From a virus, in the IMG/VR virus record IMGVR_UViG_3300035670_000009, positions 124,001 to 188,000 of that record: a stretch of DNA of 64,000 nt. One strand, 5' to 3'. Made by a program: the position numbers and the translations under genes. The stretch's first letter is position 1; each line of letters begins with the position of its first letter. The notes beneath the pieces are model-generated. The model worked only from the letters and a program-made list of their open reading frames with translations, was not told the origin of the DNA and ran no database searches. Shown in pieces: positions 51,950-58,486 of this stretch.

Positions 51950-52243
51950 TCACCCCGCGTGCGGATGTTTGTGGTCGATCAGGATTTTGAGCAAGAGCGA
52001 GCACGCCTCGACGCCCTCTTCACAGCCCTCAGCGGCAAACCGGTCCCGAAGCTCGGAAACATCGAGCAGGTCGTCGACGAGCAGATCGCCCGTGACCGGC
52101 GGCGCGTCAGGCGCGACGGGATTGACCACCGGCCGCGGCAATTTGGGCAGCCTGGCCTTCAGCCGGGCATAGATATCTTTGCCGTAAGCTGCGAGGACTA
52201 CACCGGCAAAGAGAAGCAAAGCAAGAAGCTGAAACGTAGTCAT
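51950..52243 (-). CDS. Single-pass membrane protein (97 aa)
   Basis: A 97-aa protein with an N-terminal membrane helix (FQLLALLLFAGVVLAAY) followed by a basic segment (KDIYARLKARLPKLPR) and an acidic C-terminal half. The Shine-Dalgarno GGAG is 5 nt upstream of ATG. A terminator-like hairpin lies just upstream, so it starts a transcript or follows one. Function unknown. Confidence 0.6.
   Translation of the reverse strand: MTTFQLLALLLFAGVVLAAYGKDIYARLKARLPKLPRPVVNPVAPDAPPVTGDLLVDDLLDVSELRDRFAAEGCEEGVEACSLLLKILIDHKHPHAG
52171..52178. repeat. AGATATCT dispersed palindrome, copy 11
   Basis: Flanked as CATAGATATCTTTG. It is coding, in the Asp-Ile-Tyr frame of the 97-aa membrane protein. Confidence 0.7.
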
Positions 52244-52258
52244 GGGACCTCCATGCGC

Positions 52259-52279
52259 AAAACTGTCAGAAACTGACAG
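52259..52279 (-). terminator. Rho-independent terminator after the metalloprotease
   Basis: CTGTCAG-TTT-CTGACAG is followed by TTTT on the minus strand. It lies 15 nt past the metalloprotease stop codon. Confidence 0.75.
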
Positions 52280-52293
52280 AGTCTAGCAAAAAC

Positions 52294-53103
52294 TCAATTC
52301 TTGGGTACGAGGATGTACGGCTTTCCGTTGATCACAATGGTGCCGCCCAGCTCAACTGAAGTGTCTTTGAACTTGGAATACGGCACCTTACGTTTGCCGT
52401 ACAGCTCCTGAATCTCGCGGACATCGCCGTCCTGTGGTTCAGTAACGTTCGGGTCGTAGTAAGGGGCCATAAGGTTGCCGTTGGCCAGGTGCGGCAGACC
52501 CAACGCATGACCAAGCTCGTGGCAAATCACAGCCACAGCCATATTGAAGTTCCAGTGCTCAGCTTCGTCGTACATCTGGTCAAGCTGAATGCCCTCATGT
52601 ACGCCGCAGGGCAGCTCGCTCCAGGCAAGCGTGCCGCCCTTGCTATCCAGGCCGTGCTTCTGCCCTTTTCCCGATCGCGCCAAAATATTGGCTTTCGTTG
52701 GATCCTCGACGGGCTCGGGCTCGATGTTGCACACGCGCGCCCACTGGCTGAACGCAATATCAAACGCCTGCTTAGCCTGAGCCGTCGTGATGCCGGGCAG
52801 CACAATGTCGGGATGGTAAGTGATCGCCTTGTGCGGCCACTTGCACTCCGTGTCGCCTGCCGAAAAGTTGAAATCGGGCAGGCCGCAACGACGACGTTCA
52901 AGCACATGCGCCGTGGTTTCGTCGACGCGGCCATCCGGATCCAGCCCGTGAAAACGCTGGTACTCGCGAATGGCGCGCGTCAATTCCGCGCCTTTAATCT
53001 GCCGAACCTTTGCCCAGGTTTTAGTACCGAAGTATCCGAACGCGAATAGTTTTCGAAGGATCTCTTCGGTCGGCAGAACGTGATTTGATGGCATCCTTGC
53101 CAT
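52294..53103 (-). CDS. Matrixin-type metalloprotease with propeptide and cysteine switch
   Basis: A 269-aa protein organised like a minimal matrix metalloprotease. Residues 8-70 resemble the peptidoglycan-binding-like propeptide (AIREYQRFHGLDPDGRVDE). RRRCGLPD at 71-78 matches the cysteine switch (PRCGxPD) that keeps the enzyme latent through Cys73. The catalytic domain carries HELGHALGLPH (His195, His199 and His205 as zinc ligands, Glu196 as base) and LMAPYY with Met212 as the Met-turn. Then DGDVREIQELYG closes the fold as in MMPs. No signal peptide is visible. Followed by a terminator. It could cleave host or matrix proteins, or act in lysis or entry. Confidence 0.88.
   Translation of the reverse strand: MARMPSNHVLPTEEILRKLFAFGYFGTKTWAKVRQIKGAELTRAIREYQRFHGLDPDGRVDETTAHVLERRRCGLPDFNFSAGDTECKWPHKAITYHPDIVLPGITTAQAKQAFDIAFSQWARVCNIEPEPVEDPTKANILARSGKGQKHGLDSKGGTLAWSELPCGVHEGIQLDQMYDEAEHWNFNMAVAVICHELGHALGLPHLANGNLMAPYYDPNVTEPQDGDVREIQELYGKRKVPYSKFKDTSVELGGTIVINGKPYILVPKN
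53088..53103 (-). promoter_or_regulatory. Hairpin at the metalloprotease start
   Basis: ATGGC-AAGGAT-GCCAT on the minus strand: a 5-bp stem with a C-AAGGAT-G loop. The ATG is the first stem strand, so folding would hide the start. Confidence 0.45.
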
Positions 53104-53132
53104 GATAAGTCGCGTCCCTGCGAGAAATGCGG

Positions 53133-53546
53133 TTAGTCGCCGGGCGGCTTATACATTTCTCCCAGCCACAACAGCTCGTCGACGGTTTCGTCGTCGGCTT
53201 CGTCGCTGAGATCGTAAACGGCCTCCACGAGCGGATTCTCTGATTGTAACAGTTCTATTGGGCAGTTGTTGCGCCACAGCTCATTGAGCTTGCGCCGCAA
53301 CCGTACGCTGCGGATTGGGCCAATGTTGCGCAAGTCGCGCATGTCCAAGCGAATTTCGTTGGACGGGCGCTTTTCGCGGCAGTGGATTATGACCTGCACG
53401 ATAATTGAAATGACCGAGATCACCAGGAGCGGATTGAACGCGTAGCCCTGCGGAGCACGAAACGCGATTTCATCTTGAAGTCGGTTTCGAAGCCGCGTGA
53501 GCGCCGGGGAGTTCTCGATCCGCTCCTGGAGAGCTTCGGGCGTCAT
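53133..53546 (-). CDS. Single-pass membrane protein, possible spanin/lysis accessory (137 aa)
   Basis: A 137-aa protein (from ATG 53546) with a helical N-terminus, one hydrophobic stretch (PLLVISVISIIVQVII) and a charged cytosolic or periplasmic domain with ENPLVEAVYDLSDEADDETV. It sits next to a two-helix membrane protein. The arrangement recalls inner-membrane lysis proteins, but no spanin or endolysin signature is visible. ATG follows a weak GAGAAAG; a TTG ten codons earlier lacks a ribosome site. Confidence 0.5.
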   Translation of the reverse strand: MTPEALQERIENSPALTRLRNRLQDEIAFRAPQGYAFNPLLVISVISIIVQVIIHCREKRPSNEIRLDMRDLRNIGPIRSVRLRRKLNELWRNNCPIELLQSENPLVEAVYDLSDEADDETVDELLWLGEMYKPPGD

Positions 53547-53547
53547 T

Positions 53548-53913
53548 TCATTCTTTCTCGGCGCGAATGCGCTCAACTGCGATCGCTTCCATATACCGGT
53601 ACCGCGCGTCGATCATGGCTTCTTTCACGGCAACGCGTGCCGAGATGTACTTCCAGACGAGCGCCGCATTCACAATGATCACCTGCGCCGCGCCGATCAA
53701 CGCAGCAAGGCTTCGGCTAACCGTCTCGGCATCACTGGCGCTAATCCAACCCAGCACCACGCCCACCGCGATGAGATTTGTGACGGCCGAGACGACCATC
53801 GTCCAAAACTCAGGGGTGAACCAATCGGAACCAGCGGGCGCCACCTCGTCGGCAGCCTGTCCCAACTCGCGCAGCTCTTCGCGAATCGACGCAATCGGCT
53901 TCTTTGTCGCCAT
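53548..53913 (-). CDS. Two-helix membrane protein, holin-like (121 aa)
   Basis: A 121-aa protein with two hydrophobic helices (MVVSAVTNLIAVGVVLGWI and SRSLAALIGAAQVIIVNAAL), a polar N-terminus and a charged C-terminus (RIRAEKE). This is the general architecture of class II holins, which make membrane pores. The start follows TAGGAGAAAATTAAAC. Lies near other membrane proteins. Holin identity is only by architecture. Confidence 0.55.
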   Translation of the reverse strand: MATKKPIASIREELRELGQAADEVAPAGSDWFTPEFWTMVVSAVTNLIAVGVVLGWISASDAETVSRSLAALIGAAQVIIVNAALVWKYISARVAVKEAMIDARYRYMEAIAVERIRAEKE

Positions 53914-53976
53914 GTTTAATTTTCTCCTAGTTACGTGGCCGGGCTATTCTGCCATCGGTCCGGGGGTCGCGCAAGG

Positions 53977-55011
53977 CTAATACCCGCGGAAAAGTGGCGG
54001 CATAGCCGCATGCATCATCCCGCCCCAAAGACCCAAATCCTGGAGCTTATGTTGTGTTGCAGGAGGCAGCACCGCCAGCGCTGAAAGCGTCCGCCCGGCG
54101 ACGTTAGCCGTCGCCATTCCGACACCGGCCGAGGCAAAGCCCCGGACCACGTCGATCGGGCGAATCATGGGGGACTGCAACCCCGTGCTAATGCCGCTCA
54201 TCAATCCCGTCGCGGCAGCAGCGAGCGGGGGCGGCGTGTGCTGACCAAACGGCCCGTAAGGATCAATCATGCCCTTGTGCACGTCACGCCACAGCGCCGT
54301 GTTGAACTGCGGCACAGAGATTGTCGGCTGATTTATGCCCACGGCGTCAGGAACCATCGGATTAGCTGGATTAAAACCGTAGTTGACGACGTAGCTTTCC
54401 TTTTCGAACGGATACACAACAGGTGTGTCGTTACTGGTTATCAGACTTTTCAAGTAGGGGCGCTTCAGAGCTTGCGCATTGGCGTAGGCGTTCAGCGCGC
54501 CCACTCCCAAGCCAGTTCCGGCACCCAGGAGGCCAAGTGTTTTACTTAACCGGCCGCGGCGCCTAGCTCGCTCTGGAAACAGACGCTCAGCAAGCGCGCC
54601 GGTGCCGTAACCCAGGCCGCCCAGCATCAGCGCCGAAACAATGCCGTTTGAGAGCGGTGTCGGACCGCCCAGCGCAGCGTTGCCCAGCTCGAAGACGTGC
54701 TTTGCGCCAGGGAGCGCCGCCTGCTTGATAAGAATCTCGCGCTCCAGGTTCGGCGCCTGGCAGTTGCGCACGAAACCATAGTCGCCCAGATGCTCTCGGT
54801 AAATCGCGGCGTTTTTCTCAGGGAGCGGCGCCTTTGTCCAGAGCGTAATCGTGTTGCACTCGGCCATCCATGTCGCGACGGCCAGCGGAAGAATATCGGC
54901 AGCCAGCGCCGCTTTCTCGTGCGCAACGCGTGCCCGAGCCGCCGCAGGCAGCAGCTCGGCCACCCGCGCAGGGACCGCCTCCCACGCATAGATATCTTTG
55001 GCTGCCGTCAT
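53977..55011 (-). CDS. Virion-like protein with Gly-rich membrane segments (344 aa)
   Basis: A 344-aa protein with two glycine-rich hydrophobic stretches (LSNGIVSALMLGGLGYGTGA and GLLGAGTGLGVGALNAYA) in the middle. An Ala-rich C-terminal part (PPPLAAAATGLMSGISTG) follows. Starts at the ATG 7 nt from the upstream gene's end. Similar in style to the 34.0 and 47.5 kb proteins. No homology can be proven here; it may be an inner virion or entry protein. An AGATATCT site lies near its start. Confidence 0.6.
   Translation of the reverse strand: MTAAKDIYAWEAVPARVAELLPAAARARVAHEKAALAADILPLAVATWMAECNTITLWTKAPLPEKNAAIYREHLGDYGFVRNCQAPNLEREILIKQAALPGAKHVFELGNAALGGPTPLSNGIVSALMLGGLGYGTGALAERLFPERARRRGRLSKTLGLLGAGTGLGVGALNAYANAQALKRPYLKSLITSNDTPVVYPFEKESYVVNYGFNPANPMVPDAVGINQPTISVPQFNTALWRDVHKGMIDPYGPFGQHTPPPLAAAATGLMSGISTGLQSPMIRPIDVVRGFASAGVGMATANVAGRTLSALAVLPPATQHKLQDLGLWGGMMHAAMPPLFRGY
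54990..54997. repeat. AGATATCT dispersed palindrome, copy 12
   Basis: Flanked as CATAGATATCTTTG. It gives Lys-Asp-Ile-Tyr near the N-terminus of the 344-aa protein. Confidence 0.7.
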
Positions 55012-55017
55012 GGCTGC

Positions 55018-55281
55018 TCACGCAAAAACAGATTTAATGAACTTCCAGGCGCTACGGCACAGAACGTAGACCCAAAGTACCACACCGGATAACGCCAAGA
55101 ACACCATCACAGGAATAGTGACGACCGCCACGCCCAGTTTCTGTTTGTCGATCTGCCGCAGCAAAAACAACGCTTTGAGCCAGGCAGCGCGGGCTGGATT
55201 CGCCACGTCGTCGGGCGCTGGGACTGGCGGCGTCGGGGACGGCTCGTCGGGCTTTTTGGGCTTCCAGGGAAACCAGGGCAT
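55018..55281 (-). CDS. Small membrane protein with Pro-rich head (87 aa)
   Basis: An 87-aa protein with a Pro-rich, basic N-terminus (MPWFPWKPKKPDEPSP) and a C-terminal hydrophobic helix (VAVVTIPVMVFLALSGVV) with flanking basic residues. The start follows CGGAAGGAAATAAAC. Function unknown. Confidence 0.55.
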   Translation of the reverse strand: MPWFPWKPKKPDEPSPTPPVPAPDDVANPARAAWLKALFLLRQIDKQKLGVAVVTIPVMVFLALSGVVLWVYVLCRSAWKFIKSVFA

Positions 55282-55283
55282 GT

Positions 55284-56417
55284 TTATTTCCTTCCGGGGG
55301 AGAACTGCGCCAGCACGTCGTCGCCGTAACGAGCGATGACCTGGTCAATGAGGTTGGGGCGCTCCGTCTGGCCGCGAATGGCTTTCAGTGCAAGCTGGTG
55401 CCGATAGCGCGGGTCAAGCTGCGCCCGCCACATTTTGTGATTTCGATCGCTGTCGCGGATGAAGTCGCCCCGACGCTTGGCCTCGGTGAGCTGGCTCTTG
55501 ATGTTCTCGAAAACCGGCTTGCTGGGGTCGTAAGGAATCGGCTTCTGGATAGCGAGCGGGTCAAGCATCTGTCGCCCCTGATCGAGGTAGACGCTGCCGC
55601 CGTCCTTCTCTAGTTGCTGGATTTTTTTGTAGTAGGCCGGTTCTTCGGACAAGTGATCCTTGGCAATTTCTTTGGCGACTTCTGCATTGTTCGTGTGTTC
55701 GCGCTCATGCTTCTTGCCTTCTGCCAAGGCCTCCGGTGGAAACTGCTCATCGGGCACATGATCCGCCTGGCCGCCGGGCAAGACGTCCAGGACTTTTTCA
55801 GCCGCCGCCTTCAGCTCGCCCCGGCTGGTGGCCGAGTCAAACTTGCTAACGTTGTTGTTACCGAGCACCTTCGCGCGTCGGACAGCCACCGTGATGTGGA
55901 ACTGATGATCGCCATTGGGCAGAGCTGACAAACCGTAGCTCTTACGCAAAGCGGCCAACTCTGGGCTGGCGACTTGAATCGCCCAGACGCGGCTGATGCC
56001 GTCGATGTTCTTAGGCGCGAGTTCTTTAACGGGACCAAGGGCGTAGTGAAAATTGTGCCCGCGCTCGTTGATCTTGTTCGCGCCAATTTTGCTGACCTCG
56101 TCAGCGGTCATCACCGAAATGTGCGCATTCAGCAAATCTGGCTTTACGTCTGGAACGTTAAGGGCACCAGCAAGTGGTAATTCAGCGCCTGGAGCAGTCA
56201 TGGCGTCGAATACGCCGCGCACCAGGGCATTTGGGACCGACAGCAACAGCCAGCCGCTTTTAGAGACGTACAGCCGCCCGGCGAGATAGTGATTGGTCGT
56301 CGCCGCGGCACCGGTCTTTGAAAGCCAACCGGCCGCGTTTCCAACGGCATAGGCCGGATGAAGCTTGAAACCGGTCGCGTCCCACGCCAAAGGATCGAGA
56401 ATGGAAAACCCGTCCAT
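55284..56417 (-). CDS. 2H phosphoesterase-like protein (377 aa)
   Basis: A 377-aa protein with two H-x-S/T motifs of the 2H phosphoesterase superfamily: HISVM at residues 99-103 and HITVA at 174-178, each on a hydrophobic strand, spaced about 75 residues apart as expected. The N-terminal 95 residues (VSKSGWLLLSVPNALV) and the charged C-terminal 150 residues, including a Lys/Glu-rich helix and RYRHQLALKAIRGQTERP, are extra. 2H enzymes cleave cyclic phosphodiester or 2',3'-type bonds; some phage members (Acb1) destroy cyclic nucleotides of CBASS immunity. Whether this one does so is not known. Start follows GAGGTAGCGGCC. Confidence 0.7.
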   Translation of the reverse strand: MDGFSILDPLAWDATGFKLHPAYAVGNAAGWLSKTGAAATTNHYLAGRLYVSKSGWLLLSVPNALVRGVFDAMTAPGAELPLAGALNVPDVKPDLLNAHISVMTADEVSKIGANKINERGHNFHYALGPVKELAPKNIDGISRVWAIQVASPELAALRKSYGLSALPNGDHQFHITVAVRRAKVLGNNNVSKFDSATSRGELKAAAEKVLDVLPGGQADHVPDEQFPPEALAEGKKHEREHTNNAEVAKEIAKDHLSEEPAYYKKIQQLEKDGGSVYLDQGRQMLDPLAIQKPIPYDPSKPVFENIKSQLTEAKRRGDFIRDSDRNHKMWRAQLDPRYRHQLALKAIRGQTERPNLIDQVIARYGDDVLAQFSPGRK

Positions 56418-56427
56418 GGCCGCTACC

Positions 56428-56991
56428 TCATTTCAACTGCGAGGGCGGAGACACGGACAAATCAGCGGGCTGCGCGGGTTTCTTGACGGCATCCTGCAGC
56501 TCGGCCACCGGCGTAATGAACGCGAAGAACTGTGGCGCGCCGAAGTGGAGAACGCTGCCGACGCTCACCAGGCACATGACCGGCAACTTGTCTTTGCGCA
56601 GCACCGGATAGACCGCGCGGTAATGAATGCCTTCAATGCCGCGATCGCTTTTGGTCCTGGCCCGGTCGAGGCCCTGAAGATGCTTGTCGCGCAAATAGTC
56701 TGGAATAATCTGCGACAGGCCGTGATCAATCAATTCGCGCTCGGTGTAGCCAGTAATCTCCCAGACTGCGTCGTTGGCAAACAAAACGTCGCCTGATCGG
56801 TCACAAACAATTACGGCGTCGGCCGAATAGTTCATTATCTTGATCAGCTCGCTTTCGCGCGCGTTCAGCGCAGCGGCGTAACGCCAAAGCAAAATGGCGC
56901 ACAACGCCGACGCAGCCACAGCCCACCACGCGGCGGCGCTGCGCAGTTTTCCAGCGCGTGGTTCAACCATCATGGCGGCGAACATAGTCAT
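56428..56991 (-). CDS. Membrane-anchored PAS-domain protein (187 aa)
   Basis: A 187-aa protein (from ATG 56991, overlapping the upstream stop as ATGA). A single membrane helix (WWAVAASALCAILLW) near residue 30 is followed by a PAS domain, about 50-150: SADAVIVCDRSGDVLFAND, then ITGYTERELIDHGL and IPDYLRDKH. PAS domains sense small molecules, light or redox. There is no kinase, cyclase or other output domain. Stand-alone, membrane-attached PAS proteins are uncommon in phages. It could monitor host state or interact with host two-component systems. C-terminal tail is disordered. Confidence 0.75.
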   Translation of the reverse strand: MTMFAAMMVEPRAGKLRSAAAWWAVAASALCAILLWRYAAALNARESELIKIMNYSADAVIVCDRSGDVLFANDAVWEITGYTERELIDHGLSQIIPDYLRDKHLQGLDRARTKSDRGIEGIHYRAVYPVLRKDKLPVMCLVSVGSVLHFGAPQFFAFITPVAELQDAVKKPAQPADLSVSPPSQLK

Positions 56992-57140
56992 GGCCTGGTT
57001 GATGTGCCGGATTGCGCACCCGCGACGGCGCGAGCGTGACTGGCTACTGCCGCCGCGGTCGACAGCAACGCCAATGAACAGAGCAGCGTCGCCACCCATG
57101 CCGCGGCAGCCAATGTGTTTCGCACTTTACGATCCGCCAT
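56988..57140 (-). CDS. 50-aa membrane or exported small protein
   Basis: A 50-residue frame beginning MADRKVRNTLAAAAWVA and continuing LLCSLALLSTAAAVASHARA, that is a basic start, a hydrophobic helix and a polar tail, like a signal peptide or single-pass protein. The start has GGAG 8 nt upstream and overlaps the 3' end of the 112-aa upstream neighbour's partner by 14 nt; the stop overlaps the PAS gene (ATGA). Tight coupling on both sides argues that it is real. Confidence 0.6.
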   Translation of the reverse strand: MADRKVRNTLAAAAWVATLLCSLALLSTAAAVASHARAVAGAQSGTSTRP

Positions 57141-57465
57141 TGTCGTTACTCCTATCGTGCTCGTGCGTGATTTTTACCTTAATGCCCGCGCCGGAAAGAA
57201 CTGACCACACGACATCGGTCACCGCTGAGCCGCTCATACCAGCGAACACGCAAATGCCAATCAGCCCATAAATGTTCTCTGATTCTCGGTAGTGCTGGTA
57301 CCAAAGCAGCGAAATAGCCAAACCCAGGCAGCCCGCATTCAGCATTGCGCTAAACAACCCAAGCCGGGTCATTTTACGAGAAAACCGGAGATATGTGGCC
57401 AGCCCCGCAAACGACGACACTCCGAACGCGCTCAAAAACACCCAGAACGGATGAGTCAAATCCAT
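57127..57465 (-). CDS. Three-helix holin-like membrane protein (112 aa)
   Basis: A 112-aa protein from ATG 57465 (AGGA 5 nt upstream). It has three hydrophobic helices: MDLTHPFWVFLSAFGVSSFA, LFSAMLNAGCLGLAISLLW and YGLIGICVFAGMSGSAVTDV. A short basic C-terminal tail follows (KVKITHEHDRSNDN). This matches class I holins in size and topology. No endolysin is adjacent, so lysis partners may lie elsewhere. A longer reading back to 57606 has no ribosome site. Confidence 0.6.
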   Translation of the reverse strand: MDLTHPFWVFLSAFGVSSFAGLATYLRFSRKMTRLGLFSAMLNAGCLGLAISLLWYQHYRESENIYGLIGICVFAGMSGSAVTDVVWSVLSGAGIKVKITHEHDRSNDNGGS

Positions 57466-57546
57466 AAACATCCTACTGGCCCCCGGCGCGCTAATTGTGC
57501 TGCTGATATACCGCAAGCTCCTGGGATCCCCTACCCACAGGTCCGG

Positions 57547-57562
57547 CCCTGGAAAACCAGGG
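57547..57562. other. Hairpin CCCTGG-AAAA-CCAGGG
   Basis: A perfect 6-bp inverted repeat with a 4-nt loop in the gene-poor gap. Could be a terminator or protein-binding site. Confidence 0.45.
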
Positions 57563-57661
57563 TTTAGCGGTGACTTACAAAGGCAAATGTTTGCCCCGTG
57601 TGGCATTCACCGCGCCTCCAACCGTGTTCACGCCATGCTCTGACCACGGATCCAGCTACCC

Positions 57662-57681
57662 CGGCAACTTCCATGTTGCCG
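57662..57681 (-). promoter_or_regulatory. 7-bp hairpin with ATGGAA loop in the gap
   Basis: CGGCAAC-ATGGAA-GTTGCCG on the minus strand. The loop type C-AYGGAD-G is that of the Shine-Dalgarno hairpins, but no gene start follows it. Confidence 0.55.
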
Positions 57682-57862
57682 AAATAGCGCCTAACCGATC
57701 GGCCACCACGACCAGCTTGCGATATTTGCGCACTTTCGCGCGCAAATACTAATTTATCACGTCGCGACAGGCGGGCGCAAAGCGGGATGTCAAAGAGCAA
57801 ACAACGGCTGACTTATTACAAATAGCGCGAAACGGCAGATTCGACCAGCCCCAAAAAGAGGG

Positions 57863-58486
57863 CTATCGTCCAAATCGCGCACGTTGCTCACGCCAAAAAG
57901 CGAGTTTTGCGGTGCGCGGAATATCAGAATCGTCTCCGCGTTGAAAGACCAACGCGCGCGCTTGTCGAACGCCGTACACCTGCCCGCCCACCTGGCGCAC
58001 CAATTGGCTGACGCGCACGTCGACTGGTTCGATGTTTGGTAGCTCGAGAGCCAGCTGACAGCCCCGCAAGTTAATTATGTAGCCATGCGTGCCCCAAATC
58101 GCGCCGACAATGCGCACAACGTATTCGCCCAGCGCAACGTGCGGGGCGCGCGTGGCGTGCAGATGCCATACGTGCCAATCTGCGGGCAGCTCGGCTACGG
58201 CAGCAGCAAAAACGGCGCTGAAATCACTCGCAAACACTACGTCATCTTCAAAAACGGCGACAGCGGGCAACTGTGCATCAATACAGTGCTGCCAGATCTG
58301 CCTGTGACTGTCCAAACAACCAGCCGCTGCGCGATGCAACGTCCGATAGGGCGAGCGTTGATGCGTCACGGCGGGCCAGCGGACAACAGGCAACGCAATG
58401 CGCGCAAACTCGGCCTGTGCCTGCGTCCAACGATCAACTCGCCGATCGAGATTCACGCAAAACGCAGCCAGGTCGCCGATGTTCAT
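57863..58486 (-). CDS. LPS glycosyltransferase, family GT25-like
   Basis: A 207-aa protein starting MNIGDLAAFCVNLDRRVDRW, the typical N-terminal motif of GT25 (LPS biosynthesis) transferases. It has a Ser/His-rich GCLDSHRQIWQHCID segment and the metal-binding VFEDDVVF (Glu80-Asp81-Asp82). These use nucleotide sugars, often adding galactose to LPS core. The start overlaps the upstream stop as ATGA, so I chose ATG 58486. It could modify the phage's own glycans or the host surface. Confidence 0.8.
   Translation of the reverse strand: MNIGDLAAFCVNLDRRVDRWTQAQAEFARIALPVVRWPAVTHQRSPYRTLHRAAAGCLDSHRQIWQHCIDAQLPAVAVFEDDVVFASDFSAVFAAAVAELPADWHVWHLHATRAPHVALGEYVVRIVGAIWGTHGYIINLRGCQLALELPNIEPVDVRVSQLVRQVGGQVYGVRQARALVFQRGDDSDIPRTAKLAFWREQRARFGR

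Larger units (their letters stand above)
57466..57862. other. 397-bp gene-poor gap between glycan and membrane modules
   Basis: The largest gap in the window. A 78-codon frame (57564-57800) begins at TTG with no ribosome site, is Arg-rich and is probably not a gene. The gap holds two hairpins (57547-57562 and 57662-57681). It could contain a promoter, operator or small RNA; none is proven. Confidence 0.5.

Noticed and set aside
57564-57800. 78-codon frame in the large gap
   Set aside because: It starts at TTG without a Shine-Dalgarno, is Arg-rich and shows no domain. It also spans a hairpin.
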